Assembly (NCBI RefSeq): GCF_040719145.1
Contig: NZ_JBFDUZ010000001.1
Location: 1,550,001 to 1,614,000, forward strand
Origin: Paenibacillus sp. JQZ6Y-1
Lineage (GTDB): Bacteria > Bacillota > Bacilli > Paenibacillales > Paenibacillaceae
Direction: 5' to 3'
Length of the DNA: 64,000 nt
Both the position numbers and the translations under genes were made by a program. The notes under the pieces are model-generated. The model made no database searches, was not told the DNA's origin, and saw nothing but the letters and a program-made list of their open reading frames with translations. This document shows, piece after piece, positions 44,552 through 54,252 of the stretch (positions are counted from its first letter, which is position 1; each line of letters starts with the position of its first letter).

Positions 44552-46003
44552 TTACAAAATCGGAGACAACAATCGGGCAAATGATTCGACCACTTTACGA
44601 TACCATGGACGATTCTCGTACGCTTCCAATGTCAGCACATCGCTATCGCGAATATCTTGCAAGAACAAGGCTTCCAGCTGCTGCGCCGTTTCAGAGTCAT
44701 ACAGTACGGCATTGATCTCAAAGTTCAGCTTGTAGCTGCGAATATCCATATTAGCAGTACCGACCGAAGCGATTTTGCCGTCGATAACCATCGTTTTGGC
44801 ATGTAAGAATCCTTTGTTGTACAAATAGCAGTGGGCATTTAGCTCCAGCAGCTCTTGCAAGTACGAGTAGGAAGCCCAGTAAACCATCAGATGATCGGGG
44901 CGCTTCGGAATCATGAGATACACTTCGACGCCAGATAGGATTGCCGATTTGATGGCGGTAATCATACTTTCATCTGGAATAAAATACGGCGTCTGAATCA
45001 TAACGCTGCGCTTGGCTTCATAGATCATTTTGATGTAGGAGTATTTGATCGTTTCCAGACTGCTATCCGGTCCACTGGAAATGATCTGCATACCGATATT
45101 GCCGGAAAATGGCTTAGACACTGCAAATAGCGAGTAATCCTGAGTCATATGTGTATTGAGCGCCAGATGCCAGTCACGCAGGAAATGCGCCTGCATTTGC
45201 AAAATGGCGGAGCCTTCGACGCGCAAATGTGTATCACGCCAGTAGCCGAATTTTTTTACATGACCAAGATATTCGTCGCCTACATTGAAGCCGCCGATAT
45301 ACGCACATTCGCCATCAATAATAACGACCTTGCGGTGATTGCGGTAATTCATTTTGAAGTTAATCATAGGAATACTCGGCGGGAAAAAGGCAGCAGCATG
45401 ACCGCCAGCATCTACAAACTCCTTGAGAAACTTTTTGTTCACCTTGGAGCTGCCCCAAGCATCATAGATCAGGCGAACGGTAACGCCCTGTTTGGCTTTC
45501 TCGGTTAATGCTGACAAGAGCTGGCGACCGAGATCATCGCGCTGGATGATGTAATACTGGATATGGATATATTCTTTGGCACGCGCAATATCGCGGAATA
45601 GCGCATCGAACTTTTTCAATCCATCTGAAAAAATCTGTACACTATTATCCTGTGTGTACAGTGAGTAATTGCTGATCAGGTGCATATGCACCAGCTCATG
45701 GTACTTATTAATTGACTTGTCATTGAAGCTGAATGTGTAACTATCAAATTCAGCCAGCTGATCATTGACTGCCGATTCAATAATCGAACGGAATTCCTTG
45801 CGCAGCCGGAAGCGCTTGACCCGGCTCAAATTCTGACCGAGGAACAGATACACGATAAAGCCGACGATCGGGATAAACAGCAGCACCATCAACCATGCCC
45901 ATGTCGCTCCGATATTGCGGCGTTCCAAGAAGACGATAAATAGAGCCAGAAATAAGTTGATGACAAGTAATATCCACGAAAAATGCGAGTAAAAGGTCAA
46001 CAT
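44552..46003 (-). CDS. cls: Cardiolipin synthase
   Basis: A 483-residue membrane enzyme that joins two phosphatidylglycerols to cardiolipin. Two N-terminal membrane helices (about 5-60) precede two PLD motifs, H-R-K-V-V-I-I-D-G near 222 and H-A-K-T-M-V-I-D-G near 402, each followed by G-G-F-N or G-T-A-N. AAGGTGG lies about 10 nt before the ATG. Confidence 0.95.
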   Translation of the reverse strand: MLTFYSHFSWILLVINLFLALFIVFLERRNIGATWAWLMVLLFIPIVGFIVYLFLGQNLSRVKRFRLRKEFRSIIESAVNDQLAEFDSYTFSFNDKSINKYHELVHMHLISNYSLYTQDNSVQIFSDGLKKFDALFRDIARAKEYIHIQYYIIQRDDLGRQLLSALTEKAKQGVTVRLIYDAWGSSKVNKKFLKEFVDAGGHAAAFFPPSIPMINFKMNYRNHRKVVIIDGECAYIGGFNVGDEYLGHVKKFGYWRDTHLRVEGSAILQMQAHFLRDWHLALNTHMTQDYSLFAVSKPFSGNIGMQIISSGPDSSLETIKYSYIKMIYEAKRSVMIQTPYFIPDESMITAIKSAILSGVEVYLMIPKRPDHLMVYWASYSYLQELLELNAHCYLYNKGFLHAKTMVIDGKIASVGTANMDIRSYKLNFEINAVLYDSETAQQLEALFLQDIRDSDVLTLEAYENRPWYRKVVESFARLLSPIL

Positions 46004-46158
46004 TCCCAGCTTCCCACCTTAATTAAATTGTCCATGATAAAAATGCACTTTACCAACAGCATACCAAAAAATGCGGAACTACACACTATATGTTTCATCT
46101 TCACCTCTCAGAATCTGGAAATGTCTAAAAAGCAAACGTGACAAATCTCCTTTTTTCG

Positions 46159-46187
46159 TTGCATAAGCATCTTTCTTAAACTATAAT
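46159..46187 (+). promoter_or_regulatory. Sigma-A promoter of the reductase gene
   Basis: TTGCAT, a 17-bp spacer and TATAAT. Its -10 box abuts the Fur box. Confidence 0.75.
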
Positions 46188-46201
46188 GATAATCATTATC
46201 A
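46187..46201. promoter_or_regulatory. Fur box
   Basis: TGATAATCATTATCA is a perfect 7-1-7 Fur box of the Bacillus type, immediately downstream of the -10 box. Iron-bound Fur would block the promoter. Confidence 0.88.
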
Positions 46202-46294
46202 ATTATGATTGAAATTCACCCTTCATCCTTACACAGCAACACCAATTTCATAAACAAGCTGCTTAGGCAGTGATGTATACAGGGGGAGCTACAT

Positions 46295-47344
46295 ATGACA
46301 CAGCAAGGACAGCTGGAGCTTTATGATGTAACGATTATCGGCGGTGGACCTGCAGGATTGTACAGCGCGTTTTATAGTGGCATGCGTGACATGAAAACAA
46401 AGATTATCGAATTTAACCCGACATTAGGCGGTAAAATACTGCTGTATCCTGAGAAAATGATCTGGGATGTAGGTGGTGTGCCACCGATCAGTGGAGCAGG
46501 TCTGATTCAGAATCTGACAGAGCAGGCGATGGTGTTTGATCCAACCGTTGTACTCAATCAGCAAATTACGGGTCTGGAACGGTTAGAGGACAATACGATC
46601 CTACTCACATCGAACACGGGTGAACAGCATCATACTCGTACCGTCATTCTGGCACTAGGACATGGCATTCCCAAAATGCGCAAGCTAGAGATTGAAGGCG
46701 CAGATCGTTATGAAGTGACCAATCTGCACTACACCGTACAGGAGCTAGCGATTTTCAAAGACAAGCATATTGTTATCTCTGGTGGCGGGGATTCAGCAGT
46801 AGATTGGGCGAATGCATTGCATCCACTAGCTGCCAGTGTAACCGTTGTACACCGCAGAGAGGAATTTGGCGGTCATGAGCGTAACGTGATTAGTATGAAG
46901 CAGAATTGCAAAGAAGTGATTACCTCTTACGAGCTGACTGGTTTGCAAGGTCAGGGTAGTCTGGTAGAGGAGATCACCATTTGCCATGTAGAATCCAAAG
47001 AAACGCGTACACTGAAAGTCGATGCGCTTATCGTCAATCACGGCATGACTAGCGACTTATCGCCGTTGCTGGATTGGGGCATGGAACTGGGCGAGTATAA
47101 CAAGCCCATTATAGACGAACGCCGTCAAACGAGTATTTCGGGCGTATTCGCAGCAGGTGATCTGGTACAATACGACGGCAAGCTGTACCTGATCAGCGGC
47201 GCATTGGTAGACGGAGCAACCGCGGTCAACAGTGCCAAGCAATATCTGGAACCAGAAGCGTACTCCCAAGCCTACGTATCCTCGCACAACAAGAAATTTG
47301 AAGATAAAAACAAGCAGTTGGAACAGCAAACTGTACGTGTATAA
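46295..47344 (+). CDS. Ferredoxin/flavodoxin-NADP+ reductase (YumC/YcgT type)
   Basis: A 349-residue thioredoxin-reductase-like flavoprotein. The FAD-binding G-G-G-P-A-G-L lies near residue 17, the NADP-binding G-G-G-D-S-A-V-D-W near 168, and A-A-G-D near 287. There is no CxxC, so it is a ferredoxin-NADP reductase rather than a thioredoxin reductase. The Fur box points to an iron-limited role, like Bacillus YcgT, which is Fur-controlled. GGGGGAG precedes the ATG. Confidence 0.9.
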   Translation: MTQQGQLELYDVTIIGGGPAGLYSAFYSGMRDMKTKIIEFNPTLGGKILLYPEKMIWDVGGVPPISGAGLIQNLTEQAMVFDPTVVLNQQITGLERLEDNTILLTSNTGEQHHTRTVILALGHGIPKMRKLEIEGADRYEVTNLHYTVQELAIFKDKHIVISGGGDSAVDWANALHPLAASVTVVHRREEFGGHERNVISMKQNCKEVITSYELTGLQGQGSLVEEITICHVESKETRTLKVDALIVNHGMTSDLSPLLDWGMELGEYNKPIIDERRQTSISGVFAAGDLVQYDGKLYLISGALVDGATAVNSAKQYLEPEAYSQAYVSSHNKKFEDKNKQLEQQTVRV

Positions 47345-47545
47345 CGATATGGGTATCATAGATTCTTTGAAGTAAGCATATGGAAGTGGATACTTGTAAA
47401 TGGATCATGGATCGTTTGCGAATGAATCGTAGTTACATGGATAGTGCTTCAACTGACCTTGCAGAAGCCCTGTAGTTAGTCATTGAACAGGTTCATGATG
47501 AGAAAAGTCCAACCAAAAGATGAGTGTAAAAGACTAATTATAAAA

Positions 47546-47584
47546 GATCAGTATGAAGGATCAGTACGAAAGACCAGTATGGTA
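47546..47584. repeat. Three tandem imperfect 13-bp repeats
   Basis: GATCAGTATGAAG, GATCAGTACGAAA and GACCAGTATGGTA follow each other, the last forming the left arm of a terminator. Confidence 0.6.
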
Positions 47585-47618
47585 AAGGATAAACCTTGCC
47601 GTACTGGTCTTTTTTATT
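47570..47618 (+). terminator. Terminator after the reductase gene
   Basis: AAGACCAGTA-GG pairs with CC-TACTGGTCTT, then a T-rich tail. It lies 225 bp past the gene end. The rest of 47345-47890 shows no supported gene. Confidence 0.8.
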
Positions 47619-47890
47619 TTTGTTTTTTTATTTTCAGCCTTTTATAGGTATCTTTTATATGTAAATCTACTCAACATACAGCATGAGATTTAGAACATAC
47701 ACTTCACATCCAAATACAATAACCAAGTGAATAGATATGAATAATTGGCAAAAGATAGCTACACTGGTATGATACATCATAGCGATCAAAACAACGATCA
47801 AAATGTTCTTCTTCATGCAAGTAATATATCCACACAAGCAAACACATGATTCATATGTACAACTATCATCCAAGTGAAGGCAGGGAATCC

Positions 47891-49108
47891 ATGATGACCT
47901 ATAGTTATGTATCTCATTTGCAATGCCCCGTTTGCAACACAACCTACGATACCGAGCATATTCATCAATTATGTGAATGCGGTTCGCCATTGCTCGTTGC
48001 ATACGATTTAGAGCGGCTGAAAGGGGAAGTGCAGCGAGACGAGATTCAGGCACGCAATCCCGATCTGTGGCGTTACCATGAATTGCTACCCGTTAGCAGT
48101 CAGGAGCATGTCGTAACGCTGGGCGAAGGCATGACACCGCTGCTGCATTTGCCAACATTGGGTCAGCGCTATGGGATGAACCATCTATATATGAAGGATG
48201 AGAGCTTGGTTCCGAGTGGCAGCTTCAAAGCACGCGGAGCCGCTGTAGGTGTATCCAAGGCGCTGGAGCTGGGGGTAGAAGAGCTAGCGATGCCGACCAA
48301 TGGCAATGCAGGTGCTGCTTGGGCGCTATATGCAGCGCGTGCTGGTATTCGTGCTACGATTGTTATGCCGCAAGATGCACCACAGATTACACGCAGCGAA
48401 GTAGCATTGGCAGGGGCATCCCTGTTTCTTGTAGATGGATTGATCAGCGATGCTGGGAAAATGGTTGCCGAAAAGGTTCAACAGGATGGTATATATGATG
48501 CGTCGACGTTGAAAGAGCCATACCGGATCGAGGGAAAGAAAACGATGGGATTGGAAATTGCTGAGCAATTGGGCTGGAAGATGCCGGATGTGATTCTGTA
48601 TCCGACTGGCGGTGGTGTCGGTCTGATCGGTATTCATAAAGCATTGAAGGAGCTGCAACAGCTTGGCTGGATTGAAGGCAAATTGCCACGTCTCGTTGCT
48701 GTACAGGCAGAGGGCTGTGCACCAATCGTTAAGGCATGGGAGAATCGGCAGGAGCGTTCGGAGTTCTGGGAGCAGTCGACGACCATTGCATTTGGTATCA
48801 ATGTACCAAAAGCATTGGGCGATTTTCTCGTGTTACGTGCATTGTACGAAACCGATGGCGTAGGCATATCTATATCGGATGCCGAGCTGCTGGAAGTCCA
48901 GCGTGAAGTGGCTTCATTGGAAGGTTCTTTTGTCTGCCCAGAAGGAGCGGCTACCTTTGCTGCTGCGCGTAGACTCGCTGCTGACGGCTGGATTCAGCCA
49001 GAGGAAACGGTTGTGGTGCTGAATACAGGCGCAGGCATCAAATACCCTGATGCTGTACAAACAGAAGCTCCATTGCTGCAAATTGGAGACTCTATCGTCG
49101 GTCGTTAA
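47891..49108 (+). CDS. thrC: Threonine synthase
   Basis: A 405-residue PLP enzyme that makes threonine from O-phosphohomoserine. An N-terminal zinc-ribbon-like part has C-P-V-C and C-E-C-G; S-G-S-F-K-A-R-G-A supplies the PLP-binding Lys near 113; P-T-G-G-G-V-G-L-I is the phosphate-binding loop. The frame is open 15 codons upstream, but AAGGCAGGGA precedes 47891. It stands apart from hom and thrB, so it may be a second copy or a related beta-eliminating enzyme. Confidence 0.82.
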   Translation: MMTYSYVSHLQCPVCNTTYDTEHIHQLCECGSPLLVAYDLERLKGEVQRDEIQARNPDLWRYHELLPVSSQEHVVTLGEGMTPLLHLPTLGQRYGMNHLYMKDESLVPSGSFKARGAAVGVSKALELGVEELAMPTNGNAGAAWALYAARAGIRATIVMPQDAPQITRSEVALAGASLFLVDGLISDAGKMVAEKVQQDGIYDASTLKEPYRIEGKKTMGLEIAEQLGWKMPDVILYPTGGGVGLIGIHKALKELQQLGWIEGKLPRLVAVQAEGCAPIVKAWENRQERSEFWEQSTTIAFGINVPKALGDFLVLRALYETDGVGISISDAELLEVQREVASLEGSFVCPEGAATFAAARRLAADGWIQPEETVVVLNTGAGIKYPDAVQTEAPLLQIGDSIVGR

Positions 49109-49354
49109 TAGGTCGGATTGGGATTAGCAGCAACTGGACTAGCTGGATAAGATACGCTGCTTCTTTATAAACATTCTGTACACTCTGTTTTTCATTGCCT
49201 GCACATGGTACTCTAAAAGGACGAGAGCAGATACTGAATACGGTGTAGCCCTAACTTATAGTAGATTTCAAGTCACCAGTGTATTCAGATTTTCAAGCTG
49301 CAAGATCGGCTGTTGTAAAGAACCCCAGTCGGTTAGAAGAACATAGGAGGATTC

Positions 49355-49924
49355 ATGTCCTGGAGCAAATTGAAGCAACAGCTGGAAGGCTTTTTAAGCC
49401 CAGCGCTGGTCGGTAAAGTCGAATATCGGGCGACCAGTTATCGGTACTCGCCAGACAAGGCGGGAAACTGTTACATTTCCGTTTATAAAAAGAATGTATT
49501 GCAGATGAATGACACGGCTGGTCCGATTCGTTGGTATCAATCGGAGCAAGAGATCAAAAGCGATTCCAGCATCGACCTTCCGGTTACTGCGGATGAGATT
49601 CAAGCTGTAAAAGCAAGCACTGGTGGTAGTGTGCCTGAGGATCGCTTGCAGGTGATCGCACGCAATCGCAAATTGACCGAATATGCGAAGGAAATGATAC
49701 TGGTGCAAACGGCACTGAGTAAATCCAATTTTACCGTTGTCGCGACTCGCTTTTTAGCTACATCCATTGAGGATAGTCTGGAAAGCAATGATATTTTGCT
49801 GAATATATTGGCACTCATAGATCGCAGAGTAGGCAAAAAGCGGATTCAGAATATGAGCCAAAGTATCAAGCTGAAGCATCCGGCAGTCCAATATTTCTAT
49901 GAATTGCGTCGCAACGAAGGATAG
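49355..49924 (+). CDS. SF0329 family protein
   Basis: A 189-residue protein with the conserved opening M-S-W-S-K-L-K-Q-Q-L-E and the N-terminal Y-R-A-T-S-Y-R-Y-S segment of the SF0329 family. Function is unknown. Its AGGAGG is 5-6 nt before the ATG. Confidence 0.72.
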   Translation: MSWSKLKQQLEGFLSPALVGKVEYRATSYRYSPDKAGNCYISVYKKNVLQMNDTAGPIRWYQSEQEIKSDSSIDLPVTADEIQAVKASTGGSVPEDRLQVIARNRKLTEYAKEMILVQTALSKSNFTVVATRFLATSIEDSLESNDILLNILALIDRRVGKKRIQNMSQSIKLKHPAVQYFYELRRNEG

Positions 49925-49948
49925 AATAAGAGATAAAGAATAGTATAA

Positions 49949-50006
49949 ATAGCGATGGAGCAGAGCTTGCGGAGAATCCACAAGTTCTGCTCCATCGCTA
50001 TTTTTT
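49949..50006. terminator. Terminator of the SF0329 gene
   Basis: ATAGCGATGGAGCAGA/TCTGCTCCATCGCTAT perfect 16-bp stem, then TTTTT. Confidence 0.93.
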
Positions 50007-50130
50007 ATGGTATCCACTCATCTCCATGCTTGACCTTCACGTTACGTCAATGTATATGCTTGCTTCCTATGCAGCGGATGTAGATATATTCCGGGCATCA
50101 TCAACAGAAACATGAGGAGGCTTTTTTATT

Positions 50131-51444
50131 ATGAAATTATGGATTCGAAATGCGATGATCGTAACGATGGAGGATGGAGATACGCCATTTACTGGGGATG
50201 TGACCGTTGCAGGCGATACCATTACAGGAATATATCCAAAGGAAGCAGTAGCTGAGCAGCAGCTATCTATACAGTCGTTTGATCGTATCATAGATGCCAA
50301 AGGCATGATCCTGATGCCAGGTTTTATTAATGCACATCAGCACAGCCCGATGAATCTGTTAAAAGGATTTTCCGATGATCTGAAGCTGATGGATTGGTTG
50401 GAGCAAAAGATATTTCCAGCAGAAGCCCGCATGACGGCGGAGGATATATACTGGGGCAGCAAGCTGTCGATGGCAGAAATGATTCGTAGTGGTACAACTA
50501 CCTTTGCAGATATGTATATCCATATGAATGATATTGCGAATGCGGTACAGGAGACAGGAATGCGGGCATCATTGACACGCGGGTTGGTCTTTATCGATGA
50601 TCAGGCACAGCAGCGTCTAACGGAAGCGGTAGATCTTGTGGAGACATGGCAAGGTGCAGCAGAGGGGCGCATTACGACGATGTTTGGTCCGCACTCGCCG
50701 TATCTGTGTGCACCAGAGCCATTGCGTCATGTGATGGAGCTGGCGAAACAATACAATCGACCGATTCACATTCACCTTGCGGAAACGAAGGAAGAAATGG
50801 CGATCATGAGTGAGCGCTACAATCAAACACCGACCCAATATCTATATGAGTTAGGTTTGTTTGACCATTCTCATGTGCTGCTGGCGCATGGTGTGCATGT
50901 GGATCGTGAAGACATTCATCTGCTTCATGGAATGCGCGGTGGCGTGTCGCATAATCCGATTAGCAATCTGAAGCTCGGCTGTGGTATCGCACCCGTGACG
51001 GAGCTGCAACAGCGTGATATTACGGTCGGTCTGGGTACCGACGGCGCAGGCAGTGCCACTACACTAGATATGTTCGCCAGCGTCCGAGCAGCAACATGGC
51101 TACAAAAGCTACATTATGGTGACCCAACGGCTTTGCCAGCTTACCAAGCGCTTCAAATGGCAACAATCAACAGTGCGAAGCTACTCCAGATTGATCATGA
51201 GACCGGATCACTACAAGTGGGCAAAAAGGCAGACATGATTCTGATTGATCTGGACAAGCCGCATTTACAGCCGGTTCATGAACCAATCTCTTTGCTGACG
51301 TATGCGGCGCAGGGCAGCGATGTGCATACAACGATTGTGAACGGACATATTCTGATGGATAACCGTGAGTTGGTCACAATAGATGAGCAACGGGTGCTGC
51401 AAGAGGGCAGAGAGCGAGCACATCGTATCGTTCAAGGTCTATGA
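50131..51444 (+). CDS. Amidohydrolase, MTA/SAH deaminase-like
   Basis: A 437-residue metal-dependent deaminase. H-Q-H in N-A-H-Q-H-S-P-M near 68-75 binds the metal, H-I-H-L-A-E near 212, A-H-G-V-H near 252, S-H-N-P and G-T-D-G-A-G near 305 complete the site. It belongs to the family of methylthioadenosine/adenosylhomocysteine and chlorohydrolase-like deaminases. The exact base is unknown. GAGGAGG precedes the ATG. Confidence 0.87.
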   Translation: MKLWIRNAMIVTMEDGDTPFTGDVTVAGDTITGIYPKEAVAEQQLSIQSFDRIIDAKGMILMPGFINAHQHSPMNLLKGFSDDLKLMDWLEQKIFPAEARMTAEDIYWGSKLSMAEMIRSGTTTFADMYIHMNDIANAVQETGMRASLTRGLVFIDDQAQQRLTEAVDLVETWQGAAEGRITTMFGPHSPYLCAPEPLRHVMELAKQYNRPIHIHLAETKEEMAIMSERYNQTPTQYLYELGLFDHSHVLLAHGVHVDREDIHLLHGMRGGVSHNPISNLKLGCGIAPVTELQQRDITVGLGTDGAGSATTLDMFASVRAATWLQKLHYGDPTALPAYQALQMATINSAKLLQIDHETGSLQVGKKADMILIDLDKPHLQPVHEPISLLTYAAQGSDVHTTIVNGHILMDNRELVTIDEQRVLQEGRERAHRIVQGL

Positions 51445-51606
51445 TCAAGGCATGTGTGATGATAAAACACGCATGACATTTTACATCAAATTTACACTGG
51501 TTTTACACAGAGTTGATATATGTCATGAACTGTTTTACAATTTTACAGGAAATCACACACGACAATACATAGGCTGGTTGCTTGATCAGCGGAGGGGAGT
51601 ACATCA

Positions 51607-52212
51607 TTGAATATTGAGCACTTGGACGAATGGTTGTTTTTGTGGATCAATGGCGGTGCAGAGAAGTTAGCATTTTTGAATCCATTCATGATTTTTTTAT
51701 CCAAATACGCGGTTCTGTTCTTTATGATCGGAGCGCTAGTATACTGGTTTACAAGAGCACGGGATAATCGGCGCATGATTACGGAGGCGCTGCTGTCTGG
51801 ATTGATAGGGGTAACTGTAAACTGGATTATTGGAGAGATCATTTATAGGGACAGGCCATTTGTGACGCTGCACGCCATTCAACTGGTTGGTCATGAAGCA
51901 AATGCTTCCTTTCCGAGTACCCATTCACTGGGCGCCTTCGTTATTGCGATGACCATCTGGCAGTTCCGCCGCCGCGCAGGCTGGGTATGGCTGATTCTTG
52001 CTGCGGGTATTGCACTTGGACGCGTTTGGACAGGGGTACACTATCCAGGAGACGTATTGGCAGGGGCATTGATCGGGATTCTGATCTCGGTGCTCGTGCA
52101 TCGCTTGTTTACACGTATTTCACTGGCAAGCAGTCTTATGGAGCTAGGCATTTATTGGTATGAACGGATGGAAAACAAAGTGTGGCCGCGTGCCAGTTAT
52201 CGTAATCGGTGA
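51607..52212 (+). CDS. PAP2-family phosphatase (BcrC-like undecaprenyl-diphosphatase)
   Basis: A 201-residue membrane phosphatase with about five helices. The three PAP2 motifs are visible: R-D-R-P-F near 87, F-P-S-T-H-S-L near 102 and G-R-V-W-T-G-V-H-Y-P-G-D near 138. BcrC-type enzymes recycle undecaprenyl pyrophosphate for wall synthesis and protect against bacitracin. It starts with TTG after GGAGGGGAG. Confidence 0.87.
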   Translation: MNIEHLDEWLFLWINGGAEKLAFLNPFMIFLSKYAVLFFMIGALVYWFTRARDNRRMITEALLSGLIGVTVNWIIGEIIYRDRPFVTLHAIQLVGHEANASFPSTHSLGAFVIAMTIWQFRRRAGWVWLILAAGIALGRVWTGVHYPGDVLAGALIGILISVLVHRLFTRISLASSLMELGIYWYERMENKVWPRASYRNR

Positions 52213-52246
52213 GCGAATAGCACACTAACAAGTGAAAAGCATACAA

Positions 52247-52287
52247 AAAAACGCGTATCCGTGTATTGACTCGGATGCGCGTTTTTT
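52247..52287. terminator. Terminator between PAP2 and DUF3243 genes
   Basis: AAAACGCG-ATCCG pairs with CGGAT-CGCGTTTT, then T-run. The PAP2 gene and the DUF3243 gene converge here. Confidence 0.85.
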
Positions 52288-52400
52288 ATGTTGTTGAACC
52301 GTATGCTGTTACAGCTGAATCACTCATTGCTTTGGGCATTAGAGTCATCCGGCAATTTAGGCGTTTGCGGAGCCTAGTGTAACAAGAGGGAAGATCGCAA

Positions 52401-52754
52401 TTAGCGTGCTTCCTGTGTATTTTTGACCATTTTCACCAGCATATGTGCCAGCTTGTGACGTTGATCGTCATCGCCGACCTTCCACAGTTCATACAGCAAT
52501 TTTTCTTCGCTGTTTTGTGGCTGTTCATGCTTGGCGAGATAATCGGCAATTTTTTGCGTAACTTTTGCCAGGCTTTCTTCGCTCAGTCCAATCGTTTCTG
52601 CCATTTGAATTCGCTTGCCCAGATACGAGCGGAACGATTCAAAATCATCCAAAATCTGTTTCTTTTGCTCATCACTGATGCGGTTCAATACCGATTCCAC
52701 TTTATCTGTTTCGACCTGACCCGATTTGTTCACAATATGATCTTGCTCTGACAT
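52401..52754 (-). CDS. DUF3243 domain protein (YmfJ-like)
   Basis: A 117-residue cytoplasmic protein with a DUF3243 domain: F-E-S-F-R-S-Y-L-G-K-R-I, then I-G-L-S-E-E-S-L and the C-terminal H-K-L-A-H-M-L-V-K. The ATG at 52754 follows GAGGAGG; the frame is open 23 codons upstream. Function unknown. Confidence 0.83.
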   Translation of the reverse strand: MSEQDHIVNKSGQVETDKVESVLNRISDEQKKQILDDFESFRSYLGKRIQMAETIGLSEESLAKVTQKIADYLAKHEQPQNSEEKLLYELWKVGDDDQRHKLAHMLVKMVKNTQEAR

Positions 52755-52823
52755 GATGTAATCCTCCTCGATGTCTGTTATTGGCGTTGCTTCTACGTAT
52801 TTAACCGAAAAAAAATAAATCAA

Positions 52824-53403
52824 TCCTCTATTCCTATTTTAAATGTATATAAAGTTGATACACGTTGTTATCTGAATTGTAAAAGGAATAAAAAGTGCTT
52901 TGTGTAGCTACTAGGGCTAGATTTTAGAACCAGGTATTAATTTTGTAAAGGAGTATTAACATTATTGCAACCAATTCAGTGAAAACAGGGTGTATAGTAA
53001 AGGAACAAAGCAAGCAAAACCACATCATATTCCGACTCCAAATCGCTGAAATGTATATCTAAATATACGGATTCAGCGTGTGTGATGAGAGAAGCGAAAT
53101 CATACGCAGAAGACATACGTACATGCGAATTGGAAAAATTTTGAATGGTTCTTGTCTAATGCTTTTTGGTTAATAACTGCTATACAGCAATCGACAATTG
53201 TACGGCATATGCAGATGCACTTCTGTAGCCAACATCACAGAATATTGTCGGACTTTGCAACAATTTGAAGCGATGGGTCGTCATTAATATGAACGACAAT
53301 CATCGGTACAGACAATGTCAACACAAGCACATTGCAAATGGTAAGCGAGTTTCCTGACGAATCGTCAGACCAACCGGCCATTTAGAGAAGGGGAGATGCA
53401 GCG
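52824..53403. other. AT-rich intergenic stretch
   Basis: No supported gene. A hairpin CGCTGAA-GTATAT/ATATAC-TTCAGCG lies at 53044-53078 without a T-run. Promoters for the DUF3243 gene and the secreted-protein gene must be here. Confidence 0.4.
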
Positions 53404-53985
53404 ATGATGAAAACAATGATGGGAATACTAGGGGCAGGTGCTGCTTCTTTAATCTTTTTGACTTCGGGAAGTCTGTCAACAGGAACAAGCATGAATGCCA
53501 ATACCAATGTTGCTCAAGCGGCGACAGTAACTACAAGCGTTTATCAAGATACGTATAGCAGTACAACACCTACAGACGGTACGTACACTGTATTCATCAA
53601 TGAGATCAAGCGTGATTCCAATGGACAATATAACCTGACGATTGATCCGATCAACTGGTACACTGGCGATGAAGCGAACAAGATTTTTGCTAAAGAAAAT
53701 CCAGACAGTGGTCTGGAAGGTGCACCAGATGGATACTACATTACCAATACAGATACAACCACATATCAATATAAAGCTCCAATCAGTGCCAAAGTGTTGA
53801 TGCAAATTTATGATCACACAGGAAACTGGGAAGATATCGATATTAACTGGAATGAATCGATCAGCATGTCGAAGCTGAATGCTATTTTCCAAAAACCGGA
53901 CCTGCTGGACCCAACCGTTTTCCCTTACCACATCACAGTGAAAAACGGTGAAATCGTCAAAGTCGTACAGCAATACATTCCTTAA
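53404..53985 (+). CDS. Secreted protein of unknown function
   Basis: A 193-residue exported protein. The signal peptide is unusually long (about 1-40) and ends in V-A-Q-A-A. The mature part has I-D-P-I-N-W-Y-T-G-D-E-A and G-Y-Y-I-T-N, a pattern shared with small uncharacterised exported proteins of Bacillales. No membrane anchor or enzyme motif. AAGGGGAG precedes the ATG. Confidence 0.65.
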   Translation: MMKTMMGILGAGAASLIFLTSGSLSTGTSMNANTNVAQAATVTTSVYQDTYSSTTPTDGTYTVFINEIKRDSNGQYNLTIDPINWYTGDEANKIFAKENPDSGLEGAPDGYYITNTDTTTYQYKAPISAKVLMQIYDHTGNWEDIDINWNESISMSKLNAIFQKPDLLDPTVFPYHITVKNGEIVKVVQQYIP

Positions 53986-54041
53986 TTTATACGCATGACT
54001 GTACCGGGCACTATGCTATATTCAATAAATATAAGTTGATC

Positions 54042-54095
54042 AAGGGATCGCTGTTCCGGTGCACATTGCAATACCGGTATAGCGGTCCCTTTTTT
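54042..54095 (+). terminator. Terminator of the 193-residue secreted-protein gene
   Basis: AAGGGA-CGCT-CCGGT pairs with CCGG-AGCG-TCCCTT, then TTTT. Confidence 0.8.
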
Positions 54096-54252
54096 GTCTA
54101 CTATAGGTCTGGGAGTAGGACAATAAGCGCGATATTTTATTCGTCGCTGATTATCTGGTATGATGCTAAGGGATGTTGTTTTGCCTGGTTGCTGAATTCA
54201 GAGCAACTTTTGGTGATGTGATGCGTTACACTATTGAGGAGGTGCATTTACG

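Noticed and set aside
47667-48053. 128-residue minus-strand frame before threonine synthase
   Set aside because: Overlaps the threonine synthase start, no ribosome site, no recognisable domain.
52824-53403. Possible small gene or sRNA in the gap
   Set aside because: No ribosome-site/ATG pair with a useful frame, and only one hairpin without T-run.
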